A DNA stretch of 64,000 nt from Yamagishiella unicocca (lineage: Eukaryota; Chlorophyta; Chlorophyceae; Chlamydomonadales; Volvocaceae), in contig BDSL01000163.1 in the NCBI GenBank assembly GCA_003116995.1, positions 1 to 64,000 of the forward strand, in the 5' to 3' direction. Positions within the stretch are counted from its first letter, which is position 1; each line of letters starts with the position of its first letter. Positions 23,998 through 33,981 of the stretch are shown here, piece by piece. Both the position numbers and the translations under genes were made by a program. The notes beneath the pieces were generated by a model. That model worked only from the letters and a program-made list of their open reading frames with translations. It searched no databases and was not told where the DNA came from.

Positions 23998-25070
23998 TTG
24001 TGTGATGAAGATTTTTATAGGTTGTGATTATACATGACCAGATTTCCGATTTTGGTGGAAACGTTGGGACTGTAGGCTGCCGACCTTACTTGATAGCGGT
24101 ACATATGATCTGTATAGCACATTGTGTCGATCACTACGTTTGAGTGGCTCGATACCATACATAGATATTCTGTTACAGTACGTACCGCGTTGTACATACA
24201 GTGCAGGGTTTACGTGGAGAGATTATATGCATCTTCGAGCGTTGTTATGCACTTGCACAGTCGCCTTGGGTGAGGGCTGTCCTTCGGAGCTTGTCCGGCG
24301 AGAGGCATGTCCGGTCTGCCCTCCGGCCGCCGTTTTGCACACTTCTTTTTGCTACATATGCTACATATACGCGGTACATATTCCGTTGCACATACAGCGA
24401 CCCATGAGTCGCCATGCGATGTCGCCTTACCTTCTGGCTGGTCGTACGCTGCATATTAGGGAGGTAGGGGTTCCGTGTACATATCGGCGCGTGTGAGTGG
24501 CACGTGTGTGTGCGCAATTGATTACATCCATGACGACAATGGGTACATGCGCGCATACTGACATTGGAACTTGCATACATTGGGTCTACTCGCGATCCCG
24601 GTTTGACCCCGGGGTTGCATATAGCAGAGCGAGACATTCCTATTGCTCGGTTATTGTAACCTGCGACATTGATTTCGTCGTATGGTTTGATCGCTGATCA
24701 CGCATGTAAGCTTGTAGGCTTCGTCGCAGTTCGCCCTTTGCCAATTGCGAAACTTACTTGATGGCTGCGCATAAGTGCAGCCTTCCTCCCACTGCTCACC
24801 TGGGATATGCGATCCCCCTAGCACCGCTGCTGGACCGCGCATGCCATGCTGCTGGATGGAGGGGCGCGGGGCAGGTAGGGCAGGCTGACCCCGGGCACAT
24901 GTCGTCGTTCACTGCTGCCGACAGGAATTCCGTGTATCGAACTACCGATCGATGCCTGTGGGCGACAGCTAAGAGTTTGCCTTAGTGCTCATGGAATTTT
25001 TGTAACTTGGCTGTTGATGCGGTAACTGCAGTGCTGATGGACGGACTTCTGGTTGGTCGTTGGAGGGACG

Positions 25071-26130
25071 CAAATAAACGGGTACCGGTAATTACGGGCG
25101 CAACCGCAACACAATCCATCCAAGCGCAATTGTTCCAAAAACATACAAGCCGGCGCGAAGAAAGAGATGCGATAGACGCACGTTCGGTGAGCCGGAGGTA
25201 ATGAGCGAGGTACGGCAGGTAGTGGTACGGCTGTCCCCTTTCCTGGGGATTAGGTTCCACGCTGCAATTCCACCACACGCATATAATGTACTTGCCCCGT
25301 CATCACTGATGGTCAGCTTTCACTGCTGCTCTAACATTCCAAAGTCTCATCCAGGTGCCCTAGCTACCTCGACTTACCCTCCAGCCACACGCCAGGTAGG
25401 GCGGGCTTGCCCTTGGGTACGTGTGCATCTTCAGTCGTTGTTCACTGCCGACAAGAATTCCGTGTATCGTTAACATGATGTGCTGCAAGCATGGAAACGA
25501 CACCCCTGCCTCGCTCCCCGCCGTTTATGTGCGCGCGCCCAGGGTGTCCCGCAGTTGCAGCAGGGTGACAGCAGGGAACAATAGATCCCTTGACGGAATG
25601 TCACCTGCCAGGGATTCGCGCGTGGTTCACACCGTTGATAAACAATGTGCTTACGTGCCCGTAGCTGATGGGCCATGACTTCGGTTTCGACTCATGTCAA
25701 TTCTGCATTCCGCAAGTTGCTTTGTTGTTCGGGTCGCTTCGTCTGCCTGCGCCATTACGGGCGGGCTTACACCTGCTGAATGACGAGCGCCACGTTGGCA
25801 GCGGGCCACAGCTAATAGTCTGCCCAGGTAGGGCTAATGGATTGGATGTCATTTGATGCATGTGATGACTTGGCTAGTGATGCGCAGTAACTGCAGTGCT
25901 GCTGGACGGAGTTGTTGTCGGCCGTTGGTCGCCGTTGGGTGCATGCATAGCCCTTTGGGCGCAAGTGCGCAACTACGGGCGCAATAACTGCAACGCAATC
26001 GATTCAATCGGGAGCAATAAACACAAATCGCAACAATGTGAGTACGTTTTTATACTACTTCGTCGGTCGCAACCCTGCTGTCGCGAGTAGCTGTCAGGAT
26101 TTGTAAAACGCGCGCACCGATGCCACGGAT
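25071..26130. repeat. Right edge of the array and a decayed copy of its 3' flank
   Basis: From about 25380 to 26040 several strings recall the repeat-unit 3' flank in the same order. These are a ccaggtagggcgggct block with gttcactgccgacaagaatt near 25390-25470, then agtaactgcagtgctgctgg near 25886-25906, then a gcgcaagtgcgcaactacgggcgcaat block near 25957-25985. The same order is seen near 6908-7165 in unit 1. This looks like an old, diverged partial duplication next to the recent array. No gene was recognised in it. Confidence 0.5.
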
Positions 26131-26139
26131 CTGCCAGGC

Positions 26140-26395
26140 GGAGGCCAGCAATAAGACAGGCAGGCCAGGAGGAGGCCAGTAAAGACACACCAGCAGCAGG
26201 GGGAGGCCAGTAAGACACGCCAGCAGGAGGCCAGTAAGACACGCCAGGAGGAGGCCAGTAAGACACGCCAGGAGGACAGTAAGACACGTCAGGAGGAGGA
26301 CAGTAAGACACGCCAGGAGGACAGTAAGACACACCAGGAGGAGGACAGTAAGACACGGCAGGAGGACAGTAAGACACACCAGGAGGAGGACAGTT
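26140..26395. repeat. 18/21-bp minisatellite
   Basis: About a dozen tandem units built on cagtaagacacgccaggagg, with alternating 18- and 21-bp spacing because of an optional extra agg. Because the periods are multiples of three, the minus strand stays open and reads as a VSYCPPG-type repeat. That frame has no other support as a protein and I do not call it a gene. Confidence 0.8.
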
Positions 26396-26663
26396 TCATC
26401 ATCCATGGGGCGGGGGGTAGTGGTAGATACAGGAGGAACCCCCACGCAGCCGGGTCTCGCTGGTGGTCAGTTGATACGTCTAGCTGTTAATCTGAGTATT
26501 TCGGGAATGGCTATAGATATAAGGCCTGCACTAAGAGTGAACCACGAATGGCGGTACGACCATCGGGCCCTTGTGGCCGTTAGGTAACGGGAAGCTGAGG
26601 ACAGGAGGATCGCTCTCGTCGCTACATTCGCTCTCACCAAGATAGCGAATTAACGGCTCTTAC

Positions 26664-26827
26664 CCAACGTCCGAGTGGCTATGACCGGGGAGGAGCCAGT
26701 CTAAGTCGGCATCATCGCGAAGTCCATCGGCACCTATATCGCGAAGTTCTTCAGTGGCAGTCTGCGGTCGCACACGGGCTCGACACCTTTGAGGTTCTTC
26801 CTCGAACTCTGCACGTCTTCGCGCCAT
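26664..26827 (-). CDS. Possible first exon of an unrecognised gene
   Basis: On the minus strand an ATG at 26827 opens a 54-codon acidic frame (MARRRAEFEEEPQRCRAR at the start, DDADLDWLLPGHS near the end). It runs into a good donor, gtaagag, at 26663. The composition is protein-like and unlike the flanking repeats. I found no convincing following exon, because the 18/21-bp repeat lies downstream on this strand. It could be a relic or a transposon-related exon. Confidence 0.25.
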
Positions 26828-26930
26828 GGTAAGTGGCGGGGCGAACACGGGGTGGGACTTCCGGGAGGCCCGGCGGCCAGGCGGCTGTTGCCGGCCGCGC
26901 GCCGAGGACGCAGCCGCGCAAGGTGGTTTG

Positions 26931-27022
26931 GCGGGTCGTGATAGGCGGGGGCTAAGGGGACAGCTAGAGGGAGGGGCGGGTCGTGATAGGCGGGGGCTAA
27001 GGGGACAGCTAGAGGGAGGGGC
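26931..27022. repeat. 45-bp tandem duplication
   Basis: The block beginning cgggtcgtgataggcggggg and ending agagggagggg occurs twice, directly adjoining, with a period of about 45 bp and essentially no mismatches. It is not part of a recognised gene. Confidence 0.75.
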
Positions 27023-27225
27023 AGGCCGTTAAGAACTCGTGGGCCCACTAGCTTGGGACGGGAGATGGTGGTGAATCGAATGGCGCCCGGGGATCGCGAC
27101 GCCCGGACCCAGGATAGAGTAGTGTAGGAATTTATTAGGTAGTAGGCAGGCTTGGGTGGGTCGCTATCGGAGCTTGAAGCCATGGAGACGTGAGGCTGGC
27201 GGGGCGCCACGTGGCGTCCCTGCTC

Positions 27226-28890
27226 GTAGCCCGGTGGGCCGTCGGAGCGCGGCCTGGTGTGCTCATTTCGCTGACTTGTTTGTTGCATGATGTATTTGCC
27301 TTGCTTGTAGACCTGTGGGCTGGTGGTTATTGTAGCCCGGTGGGCCCGTCTGGCGAGTGGCCCGGCGGGCCCGTCGGGCGTGGCCCTTGAGGGCCTGTGC
27401 GCTTGTCGCCCGGTGGGCCTGTCTTGCTAGTAGCCCGGTGGGCCTGTCTTGCTCGTAGCCCGGTGGGCCTGTCTTACTTGTAGCCCGGTGGGCCTGTCTT
27501 GCTTGTCGCCCGGTGGGCCTGTCTTGCTCGTAGCCCGGTGGGCCTGTCTTGCTCGTAGCCCGGTGGGCCTGTCTTGCTCGTAGCCCGGTGGGCCTGTATT
27601 GTTTGTCGCCCGGTGGGCCTGTCTTGACTGTCGCCCGGTGGGCCTGTCTTGCTTGTAGCCCGGTGGGCCTGTAATGCTTGTAGCCCGGTGGGCCTGTCTT
27701 GCTCGTAGCCCGGTGGGCCTGTCTTGCTCGTAGCCCGGTGGGCCTGTCTTGCTTGTCGCCCGGTGGGCCTGTCTTGCCTGTCGCCCGGTGGGCCTGTCTT
27801 GCTTGTAGCCCGGTGGGCCTGTCTTGCTTGTAGCCCGGTGGGCCTGCTTTGCTTGTAGCCCGGTGGGCCTGTCTTGCTTGTAGCCCGGTGGGCCTGCTTT
27901 GCTTGTAGCCCGGTGGGCCTGTCTTGTCTGTAGCCCGGTGGGCCTGTCTTGCTCGTAGCCCGGTGGGCCTGTCTTGCTTGTAGCCCGGTGGGCCTGTCTT
28001 GTCTGTAGCCCGGTGGGCCTGTCTTGCTCGTAGCCCGGTGGGCCTGTCTTGCTTGTAGCCCGGTGGGCCTGTCTTGCTTGTAGCCCGGTGGGCCTGTCTT
28101 GCTCGTAGCCCGGTGGGCCTGTCTTGCTTGTAGCCCGGTGGGCCTGTCTGGCTCGTAGCCCGGTGGGCCTGTCTTGCTTGTAGCCCGGTGGGCCTGTCGT
28201 TTCTGACGCCCGGTGGGCCTGGTGGGCATGTCGCCCGGTGGGTCCATGCTGATCGCCCGGTGGGCCCGTCTTGCTTGTCGCCCGGTGGGCCTGTCTGGCT
28301 CGTAGCCCGGTGGGCCTGTCTTGCTTGTCGCCCGGTGGGCCTGTCGTTTCTGACGCCCGGTGGGCCTGTCTGGCTTGTCGCCCGGTGGGCCGCCTTGCCT
28401 GTAGCCCGGTGGGCGTGTCTCCCGTGGCGCCCGGTGGGCCTGCCTTGAGAATAGCCCGGTGGTCCGGCCCGGCGTGTCGCCCTGTGGGCGCGGTCGGGCG
28501 TGTGGTCCGGTGGGCAGTTCGGTCTCAGGACCCGGGGCGCGGTCGGGCATGTGGCCCTGTGGGTCTGGCTGGCTGGTAGCCCGGTGAGCCTGTCTGGCGG
28601 GGCCCGGTGGGTCAGCCGCGCGCGGCCGAGCACGCCGGCTTGTGAGTCGCCCGGTGGGCCGTTCTGTCGGGTCGCCCGGGGGGCCGGTATTGCGAGTGGC
28701 CCAGTGGGCCTGCAGGCCGCGGCCCGGTGGGCGCGGTCTGGCTTGTAGCCCGATGGGCAAGGTTTAGCGGGCGCCCGGTGTATCCGTCCTGAGGATAGCC
28801 CGCGGGCTGCGGGTAGACTGTGGGCCGGTCCGGCTTGGCGCTCCGTGAGCGAGCCTGGTGGGCCGGCTGGAGGGTCGGCCAGTGAGCCCC
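27226..28890. repeat. 25-bp minisatellite array
   Basis: A core of about 40 near-perfect units of 25 bp, centred on agcccggtgggcctgtctt, runs from about 27405 to 28440. Degenerate units with variable spacing continue on both sides. Variation is concentrated in the 5-6 bases before the core (gcttgta, gctcgta, gcttgtc). Since 25 is 1 modulo 3, all frames of a strand cycle through the same 25-residue peptide repeat. The minus strand is therefore open for hundreds of codons and reads as GPPGYKQDRPTG-type peptide. This is a by-product of the repeat. The array directly precedes the DIRS-like element and may belong to it. Confidence 0.85.
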
Positions 28891-29196
28891 GCGGGAAGTG
28901 GTCCGCGGGCGCAGTCGATTGCAGAGCGGGAGCGTCAGTCTCGCGGGTTGCACAGTCACTGACAGGAGTGCCGGCCGCTGCGACTGCAGGGTAAGGCCGA
29001 GGCTACGCCCGAGCGTACGCCCAAGGCCAAGTCGAAATCTGGTCATCGGTCGCACAAGCAGCCGGCTGGGCCGGAAGGGGCGGGAGGGGTGCTCGCACCG
29101 CCTAACCCGCCACCAGGAGGTCAAGGCCGGGTGGGAGCTCAGGAGCGAGCGCGTGTCGGTGACACGGATAGCGCGGCGGGGCGCCGCCTTCGCGCG

Positions 29197-31113
29197 ATGT
29201 TACGAGGTCCGGCGCCGGATATCCCGGAGGACGTGGCGGGAGGCCCCTCACGTGTGCCGGCCGCGGCTGCGCGGGAGGGGGCGGAGCCCGGGGGCGATGC
29301 AGACGGGGCGGGTCTGGCTGCGCGGCAACCCGTGGGGGTGGCTCGCGGGTCAGGGGAGGATGTGCAGCTGGTGGGGTCGTTCTCCGCCGCGGGCGGTCAG
29401 GCCCGGGGACCGGAGCAGCAGGAGGCCGCGGAGCTCGGGGTTTTGAGGCAGGAGGCTCTGAAGAGGCCTAGGGAAAGGGTAGCCGTTCCGCCGGAGCGAG
29501 GGGCGTTGCCGCGGTTCCGGTCGTCAGCTAGTTCCGGGAACCCTAGGATGGAGGCTCGTTCGGAGCGGAGGATGGGGGAGCCGGGGGTGAGGTTTGGGGC
29601 GGAGCCCGAGGAGGGCCTACAGGAGGCGTGGGCAGCGGCGGCGGTCGCAGTTCGCGCGCAAGAGCGGCTGCAGCGCGAGTTTGACGCGTACAAAGTGGCG
29701 GTGCGTGCGCCACTGGTTGGGACAGGTCTAGGCGCAGAAGGCAGGGCGGACGAGGGGCCGCGAGCCGACGGGGCGGGAAGGGACGCCCCGCCGCGAGAGG
29801 AGTTACGGGGCGGCCCGGCTACCCTCGGTCTGGGAGGCGGCCCGGCGGCGTTGCGGCGGCCGGGCATTTTGATTCCGATGGAGCCCTCGGTTGCATCGGT
29901 CGATCGGGCGTGGCTGGTGCCGTACGAGCCGGCACACGTGGAGGATGCCACTCGTTACGCGAGCACGTACCACACGGCTCGCGATATGGTTACGGTGGCG
30001 GCTATCTACAGCCGCCATGCGGAGGTGGCGGTGGGAGCGCTAGGCGGTGCGGCCGGGGTGGATACCGAGGTTGCGAGGGCGGCAGAAGTGTTCGGATACT
30101 GGCTTACAAACCAGGTCCGGGGGCCGCTGACGTCGGCCGGGATCGAGCTAGATCGTGTGTTGTTCACGTGCTCGGGCGGGGCGCCTGTGCGGCAGCCGGA
30201 GTCGTGGCTGGGTGAGGGCAGGCGTTTCGTGGCCGAGGCGGTCGAGAGTGTGAAGGCCACCCAGGCGTCGCCACGACCCCTGGTGGGCATGGCCCGGATG
30301 GTGGGTGACCTTCTGGCGCAGGGCAATCCCGGACAGGCTGTCCTGACTCAGGTGGTCGCCGCGGCCACACCCCCGGGATCCGAGGGGCGGTGGCCCCGAT
30401 TCCTGGGGCGGTTGGTCCAGGAGTGGGGACCGACAGGGGATGCCTGGCCGGTTCCCACCGTCGCTGAGTGGACGGAAGGGGGTAGCCCCTTTGTGATCTC
30501 GTTGCTACGCCTGCTAGCAGCTATCAAGCGGGCTCATGGCTACCTCGTGCGGCAGCTAGATCGGGAGGCGGAGGGGATGCCGCGGGCGGCGGCGTGGCCG
30601 AGTTCCAGCGGGTTTTTGACCGCGGGCCCTAGTGGGTCGTTGGGTGGGCCGCCGCCAGTGGGCCGGCCCGGGCCGTTCCCGCCTCCCAGCTTGGGCGTGG
30701 GCCGGGAGGATCGGCAGCCGGCCGTGTCTTATGGGCTGGGCCGCCACCTGCACGGCGAGGGGGGTCCCCGGCCAGCGGGGTCCGCGGTCACGGCTCTGAG
30801 CCCGGCGGGCCGTATGGGGATGCCGCGCGAGGAAAGGCCGCCGCGGACCGCCGACGAGGGGTTGCGCGCGAAGGCGCAGGCGAGTTTCGTGTTGCCCCGT
30901 TGGGGGGACCTGCCTCAGGTCACCTTCGACGACTATTTTCAGGCCGCCGTCGCCAATCGTTGGTGCTTCGCCCACGCGGGCAGTTGTGGGGGTGACCTCG
31001 GCGCGTGCAGGTTGCCGCGCTGTATGCGGGTGCACCCCCCCCGCGAGGTGATTCTCCAGGAAGTGTCCAAGGCCATGGTGTCGGCGCCGCACCGGGTACG
31101 CCCCGGGGGTTAG
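29197..31113 (+). CDS. Gag-like ORF of a DIRS-like retroelement
   Basis: 638 codons from the ATG at 29197; the frame is open upstream to 29089. The first 270 residues are rich in Arg, Gly, Ala and Pro, and the middle part is more regular and probably helical. Near residues 589-615 there is a Cys/His cluster (WCFAHAGSC, then CRLPRCMRVH) that could bind nucleic acid. There is no similarity I can name. The role is inferred from its place immediately upstream of the reverse-transcriptase ORF in the same orientation, as in DIRS elements. The 60-100 bp between the two ORFs contains a good acceptor (cgccttgcag), so the two could also be joined by splicing. Confidence 0.65.
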   Translation: MLRGPAPDIPEDVAGGPSRVPAAAAREGAEPGGDADGAGLAARQPVGVARGSGEDVQLVGSFSAAGGQARGPEQQEAAELGVLRQEALKRPRERVAVPPERGALPRFRSSASSGNPRMEARSERRMGEPGVRFGAEPEEGLQEAWAAAAVAVRAQERLQREFDAYKVAVRAPLVGTGLGAEGRADEGPRADGAGRDAPPREELRGGPATLGLGGGPAALRRPGILIPMEPSVASVDRAWLVPYEPAHVEDATRYASTYHTARDMVTVAAIYSRHAEVAVGALGGAAGVDTEVARAAEVFGYWLTNQVRGPLTSAGIELDRVLFTCSGGAPVRQPESWLGEGRRFVAEAVESVKATQASPRPLVGMARMVGDLLAQGNPGQAVLTQVVAAATPPGSEGRWPRFLGRLVQEWGPTGDAWPVPTVAEWTEGGSPFVISLLRLLAAIKRAHGYLVRQLDREAEGMPRAAAWPSSSGFLTAGPSGSLGGPPPVGRPGPFPPPSLGVGREDRQPAVSYGLGRHLHGEGGPRPAGSAVTALSPAGRMGMPREERPPRTADEGLRAKAQASFVLPRWGDLPQVTFDDYFQAAVANRWCFAHAGSCGGDLGACRLPRCMRVHPPREVILQEVSKAMVSAPHRVRPGG

Positions 31114-31214
31114 GTCGCTATCGCCAGGGGGGTTCGGACAGGCCGCGTGCGGCGTCGGACGTGAAGGCTTAACCCCTCTTGCGCGGGCCCGCCTTGCAGG
31201 TCCCCGCGGGTGGT

Positions 31215-33683
31215 ATGGGTGGGACCCTGGTAGGGGCGGGACGGGGAAACGGGTGGTCGGACTGGTTGGAGATGGTTGGCGCCGATCCGGAGGAAGACTC
31301 GGACGCGGAGCCAGCAGAAGCGAGTGAACTGATCGAGGCCCTGGCAGACCTAGTCGTGGACCCGCTGTGGGTACCGGACAGGCGGGTGTCAGCGTCGGCT
31401 CCGCTTGTAAGACCAGTTTCGCCAGTCAAGGTTCCCTGTCCCGCCCCCGAAGGGCCTGCGAATGAAGCACCAGCCAGGCAGCTGCTGCACGACGCCTGGG
31501 CTCGCATGCAACAGCTTGGGCACGCCTTTGCCAGCGAGGACACGCCAGACGCGGAGTACGAGGCCCAGTTAAGGGCGGTGTGCCCGGACCCCGATCAGTT
31601 TCAGTCGGGCCGGTTGCAGCGCCATGCCCACGTGTGGGAGGAATTTTTGGAGATGGCAGGAGACGGGAAGATATCGGAACCGGGCCGGGCGGTGCTCCGG
31701 ATGATTCGTGACGGAGTGCAGCTAGACTTCGTGGGAGTGTGGGGGCCCGGGCACGATTCGGCCCCGCACAGGCAGGAGAAGCTGCGTATCGTCAAGCAGA
31801 TGTTAGGGCAAGCTCAGCCCGGCATAAAACCCGAAACCCTGCTAGAAGGCCGCGTCCCTCACCCCGTCAAGTTTCCCAACCACCTGAGCGCGGAGGAGCA
31901 CGCGGCGTTCGTGACCGCCGAGATTAGCAAGGCGATGGGGCAGGGGGCGGTGCGTCGCTGGGAGGGGCCGGCGGCACCGGTTGTGATCAACGGGCTACGG
32001 GTGGTGGTACAGCCCGATGAGCTACGCCTCTGCATGAATCCCATGTACATCAATCTCTTCATGCGCTACCGGCCGTTGAAGTATGAGAGGATCACGGACA
32101 TGATGCACTACGTACAGCCGGGGGATTATCTGCTGGCCACGGATGACAAGTCGGGATACTGGCAGCTGGCCATGCACCCCGATTCGTACCGCTACCTGGC
32201 CTTTGAGTGGCAGGGGGAGCTCTTCTACTGGCCCCACATGCCCTTCGGTATTGCGCCCGCTTGCCGGCTGTACACGGCCATGAAGCTGGAGGTATTCCGA
32301 CCGTTGAGGCAACGCTCGGCGCGCCTGACGTTCTTGATCGATGATGTGGCGTGCGTGGCAGGATCCCGAGGACAGGCGAAGTTCCTAGGGCGGACCCTGA
32401 TACAGCTGCTCAGCGCGCTGGGGTTCACCCTGAGCTTCAAGAAATGCCGGATGATCCCGGCTCAGAGGCTGCGTTTCCTGGGCTTCATAGTAGATGCGGC
32501 CGCCCAGGCCTATGAGGTGCCAGCCGATAAGGTGGCGGGACTCGCGGGGCTCGTGGCGGAGTTGCGCGCGTTGCCCGAGGTGGGCATGAGGCAGGTGGCG
32601 CGGGTGGCGGGTAAGATCATGTCGATGAGCCTGGCGGTAGCGATGGCACCCTTGCATAGCCGGTTAGTGGGGTTAGCTCTGCGGGGCAAGGCTTCATGGG
32701 ATGCCGCGGTGGGCGATCCGGCCAGCTGCCTGGACGCGGCGGAGGTGTTTTTGCAGTTGTTGACGGTCAAGAATGGCCGGACCTGGTGGCGAAAGGGCCC
32801 TGCGTTGGTGCTCCGGGTGGCGGGCGACGCGTCGGAGACCGCGTACTCCGTGTTCTTGCCCGGGGGAGAGGTGGGCAAGGAGGAGGTGATCGTGCCGTTT
32901 ACCCCGGCGGAACAGGCCCGGATGAGGGCGGGGACGTACAGCAGCACGGAGCGGGAGCTGCGGGCCATCCGGCTGGCCGTGCAATGGCTGGCTCAGCGTC
33001 ACCCTCGGCTCATCCAGAACCGGCGGGTGCAATATCAGACGGATAGCATGGCGGCGCAACTGTGCGTGCTAGGCCTGAAGGGCCGGGGCCCCTGCCTCCA
33101 GCAGGTCGCCGACATCTTTCGGCAGTGCGCCGCGACGGATACGGAGATAACCGTGGTGTGGTACCCGCGCACGGAGCTGCAGCAGCAGCATGCGGACGAG
33201 CTCAGCAAACAGCGGGATCCCTCGCAATGGAGCCTGAATGCCCGGGTGCTGGCGCAGGTGTTGCGTTTGAGCAGTCTGCAGGGCAGGGAGCCTCAGCTGG
33301 ATTGCTTTGCGGATGCGGCAACCACGGTTGTGGCCGGGCGTTTCTACTCCAGGAGCTGGAACCCTGATTGCTTAGGCGTAGATGGCCTGGCGCAGAGTTG
33401 GGAGCCGCTGCCGAACCAGCCCCGGCCGCTGCTCTACATCTACCCCCCGTTCGCGTTGGTGGGGGCAGTGGTCCGGAAGGTCGCGGAAGAGCGCCCGGAC
33501 TGCATTCTGATACTACCCCGGTGGCCACGATGGTGGCAGGCAGCCCTCGTACGGCTGCCTATTCGAGAGGAGTTAGAGCTGCCGCACTGCGAAGATTTGC
33601 TGGTGCCCGGGCCGGCGGCGGGCACCATTGGGTCGCGTGCGCCTCAGTTCCGGATGATGGCCTATGTGGTCTTGTGGGAGTAG
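31215..33683 (+). CDS. DIRS-like reverse transcriptase / RNase H / methyltransferase-like polyprotein
   Basis: 822 codons from the ATG at 31215 (frame open from 31179). The reverse-transcriptase core is recognisable: TDDKSGYWQL at 309-318, MPFGIAPA at 342-349, and the catalytic LIDDV at 374-378. RNase H follows with acidic residues D538 (GDAS), E579 (STERE), D610 (QTDS) and D661 (HADELSK). A C-terminal region resembles the methyltransferase-like domain of DIRS elements (DCFADAATT, FYSRSWNPDCLGVDG), with YPPF at 743-746 where the family usually has NPPF or FPPF. RT, RNase H and this domain in this order are typical of DIRS-type, tyrosine-recombinase retroelements such as TOC and Kangaroo elements of volvocine algae. 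No recombinase ORF was found on either strand nearby. The ORF itself has no break. Confidence 0.85.
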   Translation: MGGTLVGAGRGNGWSDWLEMVGADPEEDSDAEPAEASELIEALADLVVDPLWVPDRRVSASAPLVRPVSPVKVPCPAPEGPANEAPARQLLHDAWARMQQLGHAFASEDTPDAEYEAQLRAVCPDPDQFQSGRLQRHAHVWEEFLEMAGDGKISEPGRAVLRMIRDGVQLDFVGVWGPGHDSAPHRQEKLRIVKQMLGQAQPGIKPETLLEGRVPHPVKFPNHLSAEEHAAFVTAEISKAMGQGAVRRWEGPAAPVVINGLRVVVQPDELRLCMNPMYINLFMRYRPLKYERITDMMHYVQPGDYLLATDDKSGYWQLAMHPDSYRYLAFEWQGELFYWPHMPFGIAPACRLYTAMKLEVFRPLRQRSARLTFLIDDVACVAGSRGQAKFLGRTLIQLLSALGFTLSFKKCRMIPAQRLRFLGFIVDAAAQAYEVPADKVAGLAGLVAELRALPEVGMRQVARVAGKIMSMSLAVAMAPLHSRLVGLALRGKASWDAAVGDPASCLDAAEVFLQLLTVKNGRTWWRKGPALVLRVAGDASETAYSVFLPGGEVGKEEVIVPFTPAEQARMRAGTYSSTERELRAIRLAVQWLAQRHPRLIQNRRVQYQTDSMAAQLCVLGLKGRGPCLQQVADIFRQCAATDTEITVVWYPRTELQQQHADELSKQRDPSQWSLNARVLAQVLRLSSLQGREPQLDCFADAATTVVAGRFYSRSWNPDCLGVDGLAQSWEPLPNQPRPLLYIYPPFALVGAVVRKVAEERPDCILILPRWPRWWQAALVRLPIREELELPHCEDLLVPGPAAGTIGSRAPQFRMMAYVVLWE

Positions 33684-33981
33684 GTCGACGGATCGTTACG
33701 TACGAGGCCGGGCACGCTATGGGCTGAGGCGTGTGACCAGGCTGTATGGAGGGGATAGGCGGAGGGATTCTCTCGGCGGGGCCGGGGCCGCCCGGGGCGG
33801 GGTAGCGTGGCGGGATAGAGAAGCGTGGAGGTTACAGGATTGGAGCGATCCAGTCGGAACTCCGCTCTACCGCGCGGATTCGCGCCACACTAATTCAGTC
33901 TCGTACGGTTGGACGAGTGATTCGCACTTCTGCAACGGGCGTTGGGTGCGCATTCTCGACATAGTCCCAGAGTACCTCAAC

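Larger units (their letters stand above)
18076..25070 (+). repeat. Tandem unit 3 (about 7.0 kb, 3' truncated) carrying rod-glycoprotein copy 3
   Basis: The unit is nearly identical to unit 2 until about 25070. There the sequence after ttggagggacg departs from the 3' flank of units 1 and 2, with weak similarity continuing to about 25130. The segment equivalent to 7104-9119 is missing, so the third unit is partial. This marks the right edge of the array. Confidence 0.9.
26900..33900 (+). mobile_element. DIRS-like retroelement, limits uncertain
   Basis: The element includes at least the two ORFs at 29197-33683 and possibly the 25-bp minisatellite. I found no long terminal repeats, and no split direct repeats or inverted termini that would fix the ends. 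The 298 bp between the second ORF and the next gene (33684-33981) may be its 3' end. Intact ORFs suggest fairly recent activity, yet the missing recombinase would make it non-autonomous unless that gene lies outside what I could recognise. Confidence 0.45.

Noticed and set aside
26140..26395. CRISPR-like array
   Set aside because: The units are directly adjoining without unique spacers, and the genome is eukaryotic.
26050..26445. Minus-strand repeats reading VSYCPPG or VLLLVCLT
   Set aside because: Produced by the 18/21-bp minisatellite in two frames, with no independent evidence for a protein.
27263..28760. Two overlapping minus-strand collagen-like ORFs of 428 and 456 codons
   Set aside because: They are a consequence of a stop-free 25-bp repeat, both frames encode the same peptide, and no flanking protein-like sequence or start context is present.
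29397..30326. Minus-strand frames opposite the gag-like ORF
   Set aside because: They are shadows of a GC-rich coding strand. I checked them for an inverted tyrosine recombinase and saw no catalytic pattern.
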